Assembly (NCBI GenBank): GCA_963545585.1 | Contig: CAUUKX010000032.1 | Location: forward strand, 1-20,264 | Source: W11650 sp963545585 | GTDB taxonomy: Bacteria; Bacillota; Clostridia; Lachnospirales; Vallitaleaceae | DNA: 20,264 nucleotides | Direction of reading: 5' to 3' | Shown here: piece after piece, positions 1 through 6,968 of the stretch | How the letters are laid out: the number at the start of each line of letters is the position of its first letter | How positions within the stretch are numbered: the stretch's first letter is position 1 | Translations under genes and position numbers: made by a program | The notes under the pieces: generated by a model | The model's database searches: none | What the model saw: the letters and a program-made list of their open reading frames with translations, nothing else | Told to the model about the DNA's origin: nothing

Positions 1-123
1 AGTGATTTTTATAAAAACAGGTTCTGAAATTGGATGAAATATTTAGAAATTCGCTAAAAAGGCTGTTTCTGCTATAGAAAAGCGAAATTTATCTGTTGAC
101 AAGCCTGCTTTTCTAGGACATAG
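1..123 (+). repeat. Diverged upstream copy of the iron-operon promoter region
   Basis: Positions 1-123 align without gaps to 1607-1729, about three quarters identical by hand count. The copy keeps the TTGACA -35 box (96-101), but the matching -10 position (119-124) reads CATAGA instead of CATAAT. No plus-strand gene follows, because the next gene is convergent. It may therefore be a decayed promoter from a duplication, or a member of a second dispersed repeat family. It may begin before the window. Confidence 0.65.
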
Positions 124-153
124 AGCCTAAAAAGGGATGGTAGGGTTAAAAAC

Positions 154-1146
154 TTAGTAAATGGTCAAACTTTCTTCCATACGGGAGTACAAATCAGATA
201 ATACCGGCAAAAAGCGGCTGTCAATCAGATTGAAGTTGCCGCAATGATAAGTGAGATAGTAAAAGGCATCATTTTTTTTGGCGATGACGGCTTGAATATA
301 ATATTCACCGACATAGTTCAATTTGTAAGCGGCTTGTGCACCTTTAACCGAAATCGGAGTGATAGAAAGCAGCTCTTTATCGATATTCGGAATGTAGCTG
401 AGCAGTCCTTGTGCCGCTTCCTCCAATGTTTGGTCAAGCACGTTATAGCTGGCAAAAACACTTAAGTTACTGTAAGAGGTGTGGTCTTTATCGCTGTCAT
501 CATACACAGTCAAGCCGTCACCAGCGTGATTTAAAGGCAGACCGGCCAAAATGGCGGGCAGCTCAACGCTGTACAGATATTTGGAATTATAGACTTTAAC
601 GAATTGGTATTCATTAGGCTCTTTATCGGCTAATTCAAGGAAAGCCGAGCGGACGTAGTCCGTATCAGTCCGCAGCTGAATTTGGTTTTGCTCGGCGGAA
701 TAAGTTATGCCGATTTCCAGTAAGGCGCACAGGTCGCGGAGCTTAAAATAATTATTGCCGTTAATCGTATAGGCGGTTAGCTTGGCCGGAACTTCGTCCA
801 AGATTAAACCGGCTTCGCTGGGTGCGATGGAAGTAATGGCTGGCAAATCCGGGGACAACTCGCCGCCGACTGGCTGGTATTTTTGGCCTTTAGTCAAGGC
901 AATGCTTTTGGTGGTGTTGTTCCAACTGACATTAAATGACTTGGGGCTGTTTTTTAAAGCCATCGCCACATCCCGCAGCTTAAAATAATTGGCGCCGTCA
1001 ATATTATAGGCGCAAACGGCTACCTTTTTTTGGCCAACCTTTACCTTAACGCTCGAAGGTACTGCATTTACTGCCGCCTCAGCCGGCAGAGCAGCCGCCA
1101 ATATCAGCAGCAGGCAAAGCAGGGGCAAATAAAACTTTTTTTTCAT
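154..1146 (-). CDS. Secreted stalk-domain (copper amine oxidase N-terminal-like) protein
   Basis: This 330-aa protein starts with a signal peptide (lysine-rich start, then a leucine/alanine-rich core ending near AEAA, residues 1-25). Two related segments follow, each with a YFKLRD core: ANYFKLRDVAMAL (about residues 53-65) and NNYFKLRDLCALL (about 131-143). This core is typical of the 'stalk' repeats of secreted Firmicute proteins (copper amine oxidase N-terminal-like), which act as surface spacers, not enzymes. The C-terminal part (about 165-330) is an unrecognised extracellular domain. The start has a strong site, AAAGGAGGAG, on the minus strand just upstream. The gene converges with nothing visible and is transcribed away from the iron operon. 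A promoter candidate lies at 1362-1390, so a hairpin repeat (1184-1320) falls in its leader. The domain call is good; the biological role is unknown. Confidence 0.85.
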   Translation of the reverse strand: MKKKFYLPLLCLLLILAAALPAEAAVNAVPSSVKVKVGQKKVAVCAYNIDGANYFKLRDVAMALKNSPKSFNVSWNNTTKSIALTKGQKYQPVGGELSPDLPAITSIAPSEAGLILDEVPAKLTAYTINGNNYFKLRDLCALLEIGITYSAEQNQIQLRTDTDYVRSAFLELADKEPNEYQFVKVYNSKYLYSVELPAILAGLPLNHAGDGLTVYDDSDKDHTSYSNLSVFASYNVLDQTLEEAAQGLLSYIPNIDKELLSITPISVKGAQAAYKLNYVGEYYIQAVIAKKNDAFYYLTYHCGNFNLIDSRFLPVLSDLYSRMEESLTIY

Positions 1147-1183
1147 CCTTTTCTCTCCTCCTTTAAAAAATTGTTATCTTTAT

Positions 1184-1320
1184 AACTCAACTTTCCCATG
1201 TTCGTCAGAACAGTCTTTTTTAGGTAGGTCGCCACCCGGGCAGAAAGCAGAGCTTTCGACAAGGTAGGTTGCCCGCCCGAGCAGAAGTGCGCAGCACTTC
1301 GATCAAGGGAAAGTTGGGTT
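1184..1320. repeat. Intergenic hairpin repeat, copy A
   Basis: The element is bounded by AACTCAACTTTCCC (1184-1197) and GGGAAAGTTGGGTT (1307-1320), inverted with one mismatch. Inside are two hairpin modules, GAAAGC-AGA-GCTTTC and GAAGTGC-GCA-GCACTTC, each followed by a GATNAGGG-like tail. The first 41 bases are identical to those of the copy at 1413. It lies between the likely promoter and the ribosome binding site of the minus-strand gene. Confidence 0.85.
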
Positions 1321-1361
1321 TATAGTGCCTACTTCCATTTTAAATGAAAGAAGCTAAGTTT

Positions 1362-1390
1362 AGTATAACAAAAGTAAAAACAAAAAACAA
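1362..1390 (-). promoter_or_regulatory. Candidate sigma-A promoter of the stalk-domain gene
   Basis: On the minus strand, TTGTTT (1385-1390) and TATACT (1362-1367) are 17 bases apart. The -35 box is weak and the surroundings are AT-rich, so this is a candidate only. If it is used, the transcript carries repeat copy A in its 5' leader. Confidence 0.45.
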
Positions 1391-1412
1391 GCATCCGGCC
1401 AAGTGAATTTAA

Positions 1413-1569
1413 TAACTCAACTTTCCCATGTTCGTCAGAACAGTCTTTTTTAGGCTCGTTGCATGGGCAGGAACGGAATGCGATTTGCGAAGAAAATCGC
1501 GAGAGTGAGCCCATGCACCCGCTCTCTGAGCGGGACAGAGCCAAAAAAGACTATGGGAAAGTTGAGTTA
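1413..1569. repeat. Intergenic hairpin repeat, copy B, with perfect 17-bp inverted ends
   Basis: TAACTCAACTTTCCCAT (1413-1429) is perfectly inverted at 1553-1569. Moving inward, further pairs match: AGTCTTTTTT with AAAAAAGACT, GGCTC with GAGCC, and GCATGGGC with GCCCATGC. A separate CCCGCTC-TCT-GAGCGGG hairpin sits near the right end. The 157-bp unit is thus nearly a single long imperfect palindrome, like a miniature inverted-repeat element. A 71-codon minus-strand frame across it is treated as spurious. Confidence 0.88.
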
Positions 1570-1606
1570 ATAATGTTGGATATTTTTATAGTTTATGAAA
1601 AGTTGA

Positions 1607-1729
1607 TGTAATTTTTATCAAAACAAGTTCAGGAATTTGATGAAAATCTTGGAAAACCGCCGAGAAAGCCGTTTCTGGCATGAAAAAGCAAAATTTATAT
1701 ATTGACAAGCCGATTTTCCTATGGCATAA
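1607..1729 (+). repeat. Promoter-bearing copy of the 123-bp direct repeat
   Basis: This segment aligns without gaps with positions 1-123 (offset 1606). The intact promoter at 1702-1730 lies in it. The two copies flank the minus-strand gene and hairpin repeats A and B. Confidence 0.65.
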
Positions 1730-1730
1730 T
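1702..1730 (+). promoter_or_regulatory. Near-consensus sigma-A promoter of the iron operon
   Basis: TTGACA (1702-1707) and CATAAT (1725-1730) are separated by exactly 17 bases. Transcription would start near 1737, about 200 bases before the first gene. The Fur-like palindrome begins about 15-20 bases after the expected start. Confidence 0.8.
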
Positions 1731-1751
1731 ACTTATGTTTTCAATAAGCTT

Positions 1752-1774
1752 TGATAAGAATGATTATCATTAGC
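1752..1774. promoter_or_regulatory. Fur-like operator
   Basis: AATGATTATCATT (1759-1771) is a perfect 6-1-6 palindrome. Apart from the central base it equals the core of the classical Fur box (GATAATGATAATCATTATC). The left flank adds GATAAG. It lies just downstream of the promoter and before a run of iron-transport genes, as expected for iron-dependent repression. The regulator gene is not in the window. Confidence 0.7.
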
Positions 1775-1813
1775 GATATTAAAAAACAGCAGCGAAGAAA
1801 AAAAGATAGGCGG

Positions 1814-1862
1814 TGCTGAAATTTTCAAACAGAAAACAATAAGTGTTTCAGCATTCTTTTTT
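1814..1862 (+). terminator. Possible leader hairpin or attenuator
   Basis: TGCTGAAA (1814-1821) pairs with TTTCAGCA (1846-1853) and is followed by TTCTTTTTT. The stem is 8 bp with a 24-base loop, so it is a weak terminator. Its place in the leader between the operator and the first gene makes attenuation conceivable. Confidence 0.3.
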
Positions 1863-1937
1863 GTGGCCGGGGTTAGTGTCGGCTAACTGAAAAATGACGG
1901 ATGCAGGCAGCAGCGGTCAGAGAGAAAGGTGCGCAGG

Positions 1938-2855
1938 GTGATAGGGCAAAAAAGGCTTTTGATAGTCGGAGCAATTGCAGCTTTTCTTATAAGTGCAGTA
2001 TTGGCGCTGCCGGGGAAAAGCAAAGGTGCGGGCAGAGAAGTAGTGCCGGCGGTGATTGCCAATGAAAGCGAGGTCGTCGCTGAAATTCGTCAGGCATTGC
2101 GGCTGCATTCGCAGCGAATTGTGATTTCTTTTGAGCAGAAACGGAATGTTTTGGCGGAGATGACGGCTGTGGTTGATGCTTGGGTGGAAGCTGCCTTGCA
2201 GGAAACCGAGCGGCCGGATGAGGGCGATTATATTCGCTATCAGTATGGGGGCTATGAGCAGAAATGCAGGCGGCGCACTTCTGACGGCGGGTATTTTTAC
2301 ACGGTTGAGATTATTCCCAAGTATTATTTGTATTTATTTCAGGAAGAGGAAGTGACTGGAAAACTGGCAGAGATTGGGGCGGAACTGGCTCGGGACGAGG
2401 AGATGCCAGATTATGACAAGGTTAAAGCTGCTTATGATTATGTTTGCCGCCATGTCAAATATGACAAGGTGCACCGCAAGAATCCCCATTATTTCATGCG
2501 TTCTACTGCTTATGCGGCACTGGTGCAGGAAAACGCCACTTGTCAGGGTTACTGTGTTGCTCTGTACCGACTGCTGCGGCAGGCGGGAATAAATGTCAGG
2601 ATTGTAACTGGCTCGGTTACCGGCAAAAATGCGGAACAGCTGCATGCATGGAATATCGTGGAATTAGACGGCAAATATTATCACTTAGATGCCACATGGG
2701 ATGCGCAGCAGGAACAGTATTCCTACTTTTTAAAAGGAGCGGTCGGTTTTTCGGATCATATATTAAATGAAGCATTTGCAGCGGGCGAGTTTGCCGGGCA
2801 ATATAAAATTGCAGAACAGGACTATGTTCCGGCGGCGGAGCAGGGATGTCGTTAA
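1938..2855 (+). CDS. Secreted transglutaminase-like protein
   Basis: This 305-aa protein has an N-terminal hydrophobic segment (about residues 6-22) that is a signal peptide or anchor. A transglutaminase-like domain in the C-terminal half carries a plausible Cys-His-Asp triad: Cys202 in ATCQGYC, His236 in LHAWN and Asp251 in LDATWD. The family includes secreted cysteine proteases and cross-linkers, and the substrate cannot be told here. The GTG at 1938 is chosen because AGAAAGG (1922-1928) is then well spaced; an upstream in-frame GTG at 1929 has no room for a binding site. It is the first gene after the Fur-like operator and ends 11 bases before the FTR1 start, so it should be co-transcribed with FTR1. 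A transglutaminase-like protein is not a usual part of P19/FTR1 loci. Confidence 0.82.
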   Translation: MIGQKRLLIVGAIAAFLISAVLALPGKSKGAGREVVPAVIANESEVVAEIRQALRLHSQRIVISFEQKRNVLAEMTAVVDAWVEAALQETERPDEGDYIRYQYGGYEQKCRRRTSDGGYFYTVEIIPKYYLYLFQEEEVTGKLAEIGAELARDEEMPDYDKVKAAYDYVCRHVKYDKVHRKNPHYFMRSTAYAALVQENATCQGYCVALYRLLRQAGINVRIVTGSVTGKNAEQLHAWNIVELDGKYYHLDATWDAQQEQYSYFLKGAVGFSDHILNEAFAAGEFAGQYKIAEQDYVPAAEQGCR

Positions 2856-2866
2856 GAGGGAGCAAG

Positions 2867-4285
2867 ATGAAAAAAAAGCAGAAGCTACAAAGATTACGGA
2901 ATTTATTTAGTGCGGTATTAGTGCTGATTCTGTTGTTCATGCTGCCGGGGGCAGTGTTGGCCGAAGAAGCAAAATATTATAAAACATGGGAAGAATATTC
3001 GGCAGCCAATGGCTTAGAGGAGCGCAACTGGCATGAAGTTGCCGATGCGATTGATGTTTTGATTGGCCGGGTAGAGGAATTATACGAAGCGGGTGAGAAA
3101 AAGGATGCTTACGAATATGCCAAGGCGACATATTGGGGCTATTATGAAACCACAGGCTTTGAGCGCAATGTCATGACTTATATTTCCGGCAGCCGGGTCA
3201 GTGCGGTTGAACTGCAGTTTGTGGCTTTCCGCAAAGCGGTTAAAAAAGACGACGGCAGTCTGGAAGCGGTCAAAGCGGAAGGCAAAAAATTAAGCGATAT
3301 GCTGCATGAGGATGCTGATGTTTTGCAGCCGGACGGTCGGCCGGGCGATCAAAAGGCAGCCGAAAATGTGGAAAATACAGAAGCGCAGCCTTCTGACAAT
3401 CAAAGCCCAACGCCGAAAAATCCGGCCGGTGGGGCGGTGGCAGCCTTTATCGGGAGTTTGGCGATTATTCTTAGGGAAGGCTTAGAAGCCATCTTGATTG
3501 TTGGTGCGATTATTGCTTATTTGATTAAAACTGGCAACAAGCGCAGCGTTACACCGGTTTATTTCGGAGCAGCTTTTGCGGTCGTGTGCAGTTTTATCAT
3601 GGCTTATTTTATTGATTATCTGAAAAAGATTAACCCAGAAAATGCCATGTCGCAGGAGATTATTGAAGGAGCGGCGGCGCTCTTGGCGGTGGCGGTTCTG
3701 TTTTATGTCAGTAACTGGATGGTGTCAAAATCGGAATCGGCGCTGTGGTCGCAGTATATTGAAAGCAAGGTAGCCGGTTCACTGGAGCGGGGAAGTGCGA
3801 TTGCTCTTGGCTTTACGGCATGGCTGGCAGTTTTTCGCGAGGGAGCGGAGGTTATTTTGTTTTATCAGCCGCTGATGCAGGAAAGCAATGCCAATATGGT
3901 GTGGCTTGGTTTTCTTTCGGGCTGTGCGATTTTGGTGGTGGTCTTTTTGCTGATTCGTTTTCTCAGTATTCGTCTGCCGCTCAAGCCGTTTTTCTTAGCG
4001 ACCAGTATTTTGATGGCAGTGATGGCGATTTGCTTTTTGGGTGCCGGCATCAAGGAGTTTATTGAGGGCGGCCTGATTGAAGCGGCGTACCAAAACTGGT
4101 TTCAGGTTACCGAGGTGCTGGATATCTTAGGAATTTACCCGCTGTATGAAACCTTGATTCCGCAGTTTATTCTGCTGGTGATTACGGTGGTTACCTTTGG
4201 GCTGCAGGTTCGCAAAAATAAGAAAATGCGGCTGGAATTAGAAGCGAAAGCGGGCGGTGCCGCAGCTGTCGGCAAAGTTAAGTAA
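2867..4285 (+). CDS. FTR1-family high-affinity iron permease
   Basis: This 472-aa protein combines a signal segment (about residues 8-32) with an extracytoplasmic helical domain (about 35-145). A Pro/Asn/Gln-rich linker follows, then a seven-helix-type permease (about 190-455). The two iron-binding REXXE motifs of the FTR1/EfeU family are present: REGLE (203-207) and REGAE (324-328), each in a membrane helix. FTR1 proteins move ferric iron, usually with an oxidoreductase or an iron-binding partner; here the P19 lipoprotein lies downstream. The ATG at 2867 is preferred over 2846 because AGAGGGA (2855-2861) precedes it and a lysine-rich signal start follows. A repeat fragment starts just after the stop. 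The family assignment is secure; the exact substrate form is inferred. Confidence 0.95.
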   Translation: MKKKQKLQRLRNLFSAVLVLILLFMLPGAVLAEEAKYYKTWEEYSAANGLEERNWHEVADAIDVLIGRVEELYEAGEKKDAYEYAKATYWGYYETTGFERNVMTYISGSRVSAVELQFVAFRKAVKKDDGSLEAVKAEGKKLSDMLHEDADVLQPDGRPGDQKAAENVENTEAQPSDNQSPTPKNPAGGAVAAFIGSLAIILREGLEAILIVGAIIAYLIKTGNKRSVTPVYFGAAFAVVCSFIMAYFIDYLKKINPENAMSQEIIEGAAALLAVAVLFYVSNWMVSKSESALWSQYIESKVAGSLERGSAIALGFTAWLAVFREGAEVILFYQPLMQESNANMVWLGFLSGCAILVVVFLLIRFLSIRLPLKPFFLATSILMAVMAICFLGAGIKEFIEGGLIEAAYQNWFQVTEVLDILGIYPLYETLIPQFILLVITVVTFGLQVRKNKKMRLELEAKAGGAAAVGKVK

Positions 4286-4296
4286 AGAATATGAAG

Positions 4297-4397
4297 TCTA
4301 TGTACCCGCTCTTTAAGCGGGATAGAGTCAAAAAACTATGGCAGGTCGCCCGCTCGGGCAGAAGTGTGCAGCGCTTTGATTAGGAGGAAGTTGAATT
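4297..4397. repeat. Intergenic hairpin repeat, copy C (partial)
   Basis: The element holds the CCCGCTC-TTT-AAGCGGG hairpin (4305-4321), an AGAGTCAAAAAACTATGG segment like the right part of copy B, and one CAGAAGTG-type module. It ends in GGAAGTTGAATTA. Its last bases supply the AGGAGG (4382-4387) in front of the small reading frame at 4398. Confidence 0.75.
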
Positions 4398-4538
4398 ATG
4401 AAGTTATTCCTGCGCCTGTTTCGGCTGGCGCGGGGTAATGATAAATGCCAAAAGGGGAGGATGATGGGACGATTCATTCAGACTGGGCAAGAGATAACTT
4501 TAGTTACTTTTATCGATTATTTGGCGCAAAGGAAATAA
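4398..4538 (+). CDS. Possible 46-aa peptide between FTR1 and P19
   Basis: The frame begins MKLFLRLFRLARGND and ends DYLAQRK. It is preceded by AGGAGG (4382-4387) at a 10-base distance, a better site than many real genes have. The peptide is basic at the N-terminus, with an amphipathic start, and has no clear membrane helix. I do not recognise it. The ribosome binding site comes from the right end of a hairpin repeat (GGAAGTTGAATTA), so the frame may be accidental or recruited. The P19 gene starts 36 bases later. Treat it as hypothetical. Confidence 0.35.
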   Translation: MKLFLRLFRLARGNDKCQKGRMMGRFIQTGQEITLVTFIDYLAQRK

Positions 4539-4574
4539 CCGGTAAATATGTTTTTCTGGAAGGAGATACTTAAG

Positions 4575-5285
4575 ATGAAAAAATATGGTGCAATGCTTTT
4601 AGCGCTGGCAATGGTTCTGGCACTGGCCGGCTGCGGCAAGACTGCGGAACAGCCGAAGGAACAACAAAAAGAACAGGCCAAGGAACAACAAAAGGAACAA
4701 CAAAAGGAACAAGCCAAGGAACAACAAAAGGAACAGTCGAAAGACGATTCCAAGGAAAATACCGCCAAGGTAGAAACCGATCAGGCTGCTACCGGGAATG
4801 AAGCCGGATTTACGGAATATCCGATTTTTGAAGACGAAGAAGTTGGTTTTATGAACGTATCGGCTGTTTATTTCCAACCGGTGCCGATGTCTAACGGCAA
4901 CGAAAATATCGAAGGCTTTAACATTCATTTAGAGTGCGATATCAAAGCGCTGGAAAACAAATTAGGCTACGGCTTGGGCGACTGGGTACCGTATTTGACG
5001 GTTGATTACAAGGTTGTCGGCAATAACGGCAAAGGTGATGTGGCTGCCGAAGGTACTTTCATGGTTATGAGTGCTTCCGATGGTCCGCACTACGGTGCCA
5101 ACATTAAGCTGGATAAGGCAGATACCTATGCTGTTACCTTTACTTTCCACAATCCGGAAGAAAATGGATATTTGCTGCACACCGATGCAGAAACCGGCCC
5201 GGGAGGTTCGTTTGACGACTATTTCAAAAACGGCAATCTGCAAATTACGCATGAGGGCTGGGAATATACTCCGCAAAAGTGGTAA
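4575..5285 (+). CDS. P19-type iron-binding lipoprotein (Fe2+ transport protein, Tpd family)
   Basis: This 236-aa lipoprotein has lipobox LAGC with Cys20, then a charged tether of KEQQ/KEQA repeats (residues 28-55), then a P19 domain (about 70-236). P19 is a dimeric iron/copper-binding protein that works outside the membrane with FTR1. Residues matching the known metal site are visible: His118 and Glu120 in IHLECD, Met163/Met165 in FMVMSASDG, His172 in DGPHYG, and His192 in FHNPE. The ATG at 4575 is used because GGAAGGAG (4557-4564) sits before it and a lysine-rich signal follows; the frame opens earlier, at 4548, without a site. In Gram-negatives P19 is periplasmic; here it is lipid-anchored. 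Cys121 is extra within the motif. Confidence 0.93.
   Translation: MKKYGAMLLALAMVLALAGCGKTAEQPKEQQKEQAKEQQKEQQKEQAKEQQKEQSKDDSKENTAKVETDQAATGNEAGFTEYPIFEDEEVGFMNVSAVYFQPVPMSNGNENIEGFNIHLECDIKALENKLGYGLGDWVPYLTVDYKVVGNNGKGDVAAEGTFMVMSASDGPHYGANIKLDKADTYAVTFTFHNPEENGYLLHTDAETGPGGSFDDYFKNGNLQITHEGWEYTPQKW
4656..4739 (+). repeat. Coding 12-bp tandem repeat (KEQQ/KEQA tether)
   Basis: Seven units of 12 bases, AAGGAACAACAA or the GCC-ending variant AAGGAACAAGCC, encode K-E-Q-Q, K-E-Q-A or K-E-Q-S in the order QAQQAQS. The last unit is changed and leads into KDDSKEN. The tract forms a flexible or helical spacer between lipid anchor and metal-binding domain, and its length could vary between strains by slippage. 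Confidence 0.9.
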
Positions 5286-5693
5286 AAACCGGGGCTTGGC
5301 GAGATCGTCCTATCGCAGGCAAAGGTTAATTAGTTGAGGAGATCGGCTGTGAGCCAGCTGATAAGAAGGATAAGCCAGTGCCGTTTGGCGGCATTGGCTT
5401 GTCGTGTTAAAAAACAAGATATGCTGTGTGTAATGCTCGGAAAAAAGAAAATGGCTCTGGCAGCGGTTTTTTGCTTCTGAGTATTACAGGCATCATATAT
5501 GTCTGTGTTGAATAGGGATATTTTGTTTTCCCTGCGAAGAACCGGTGTTTTTCGGGTTTGTATCTGTCGTCAAAAACTGATTTTGAAGGGGCAGGGAAAG
5601 TTAGGTTAAAAAAAGATGTTACCGTTCAGGCAAGCCATTCATGGAAAATGGATGACAGATGTGGCCTGTAATCAGAAGACAGGAGTTGGCAAT
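5286..5693 (+). other. 408-base gap between P19 and DUF2318 genes, with hairpins and a decayed repeat
   Basis: A 12-bp stem, AAGCCAGTGCCG (5372-5383) with CGGCATTGGCTT (5389-5400), has a 5-base loop and only one G-T pair. No T-run follows, so it looks like an mRNA processing or stability hairpin, not a clean terminator. GTAATGCTC (5430-5438) is inverted with one mismatch at 5479-5487. The stretch 5516-5608 resembles a short, diverged hairpin repeat: TTTTCCCTGCGAAGAAC at the left and GGGAAAGTTAGGTTA at the right. I see no convincing gene here. Confidence 0.6.
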
Positions 5694-6959
5694 ATGCTGA
5701 AATATTTAATCTTAGTTACGGAAAATACTGCTCTGCCGGCGATTTTGCTGGGGCTGCTTTATGCCTATGTTTTTGCCGAGTTTAAACAAAAGGGGCGGCG
5801 TATTGTCACAATCGGAGCCGGAGCAGGGCTCATAGCAGCGGTTATTCGGGCAGTATTAAAAAACACAACAAAAGTGATTGATAACACTGGCGGAGCTGGT
5901 ATGTGGAATGTCCGTATATTTGCTGTTTCTACCGCCATTCTGCTCTTTTATTATATCTTCAGCAGCCGAAAAATGCGGCAGAAGATGGGGAAAGTAGGCG
6001 AATGGCTGACGCCTGCGCTGGCATCGGTTTTGGCCTTTACCTTGGTCTTTTACGCATTGCCGGAGGTTTTGGCCTATCCCTTTAATTTTAATCTAAACGG
6101 CGAATCTGTTTTGTCCACCGCCTTTTTTTACCGGTTGATTGGCTATTTTTTAGGACTGGTGCTGTCGCTCATCGCAGCGTTGGCGGCCGGGCATACGGTC
6201 AAGCGGCTGGAGCTGCGGCTGATGGCAAGGCTCTTAAATATAGTTTTGTTTATCAATGGCTTTCAGCAGATTGGCAAAGCGGTGCAGGTGCTGCACGCAA
6301 AAAGGCTGATTAAAGGGCGGGCATTTTTTCTGCTGGCCAGATACACTGCCAATTTAAGCGATTGGTTTCTTTATGCGGTCATGGCGGTTGCTTTTGCCGT
6401 GCCGCTGCTTTTATGGCTGCGGAGCTTTAGGGTGCAAGAGCCCTATACCAATCCAGCCGAGCATCGTAAAATTCGAGCGAAGTGGCTGAATATCCGGCGC
6501 TGGTCCACTACGCTGACACTTTGTTTTGCACTGGTGATTCTGACGCTGACTTTTTTCCGGATGTGGGATAATAAGGTGGTAGCACTTTCTCCGATTGAGG
6601 AATGTGAACAGCGGGATAATAATATGTATATTTCTTTGACTCAGGTCGAGGACGGGAGGCTTCACCGTTTTGCCTATACGACAGAAAACGGGGTGGCGGT
6701 TCGCTTTATCGTAATTAAAAAGCCGAATTCATCCGCTTACGGCATTGGGCTGGACGCTTGTGATATTTGCGGTGAAACTGGTTATTATGAACGCAATGGT
6801 CAAGTCGTCTGCAATTTGTGCGATGTGGTTATGAATATCAATACCATTGGTTTTAAAGGCGGCTGCAATCCGATTGTGATTGATTACAGTATTTCCGACG
6901 GCTATATTATCGTACCGATTGAAACTTTGATTAAGCATGAAAAAATCTTTAAGAAATGA
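5694..6959 (+). CDS. DUF2318 membrane protein of the iron-transport locus
   Basis: This 421-aa protein has about eight membrane segments in residues 10-310, followed by an extracytoplasmic C-terminal domain. That domain carries the cysteine pattern of DUF2318: Cys356 and Cys359 (ACDICG), Cys373 and Cys376 (VCNLCDVVMN) and Cys391 in GFKGGCNP. Proteins of this type accompany FTR1 and P19 in p19 loci. The cysteines suggest a metal or iron-sulfur site or thiol redox, but the reaction is not established. The ATG at 5694 has AGGAG (5681-5685) eight bases upstream; the earlier in-frame ATG at 5616 has no site and would add a non-membrane extension. The next permease starts 9 bases after the stop. 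The family call is firm. Confidence 0.9.
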   Translation: MLKYLILVTENTALPAILLGLLYAYVFAEFKQKGRRIVTIGAGAGLIAAVIRAVLKNTTKVIDNTGGAGMWNVRIFAVSTAILLFYYIFSSRKMRQKMGKVGEWLTPALASVLAFTLVFYALPEVLAYPFNFNLNGESVLSTAFFYRLIGYFLGLVLSLIAALAAGHTVKRLELRLMARLLNIVLFINGFQQIGKAVQVLHAKRLIKGRAFFLLARYTANLSDWFLYAVMAVAFAVPLLLWLRSFRVQEPYTNPAEHRKIRAKWLNIRRWSTTLTLCFALVILTLTFFRMWDNKVVALSPIEECEQRDNNMYISLTQVEDGRLHRFAYTTENGVAVRFIVIKKPNSSAYGIGLDACDICGETGYYERNGQVVCNLCDVVMNINTIGFKGGCNPIVIDYSISDGYIIVPIETLIKHEKIFKK

Positions 6960-6968
6960 GGACATAAA

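Noticed and set aside
1329..1544. 71-codon minus-strand frame
   Set aside because: It lies across hairpin repeat B, has no ribosome site and a composition typical of chance frames.
4517..4928. Two cysteine- or leucine-rich minus-strand frames opposite the P19 gene
   Set aside because: They arise from the 12-bp repeat read in other frames on the opposite strand; the plus-strand protein has clear lipoprotein and P19 motifs.
5372..5400. Intrinsic terminator between the P19 and DUF2318 genes
   Set aside because: The stem is strong but no T-run follows, and DUF2318 belongs to the same locus; described as a hairpin only.
5436..5480. Short frame MLGKKKMALAAVFCF that looks like the start of a lipoprotein signal, open again after a TGA
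   Set aside because: There is no ribosome site, only 15 codons precede the stop, and nothing indicates selenocysteine or a frameshifted gene. At most it is a relic.
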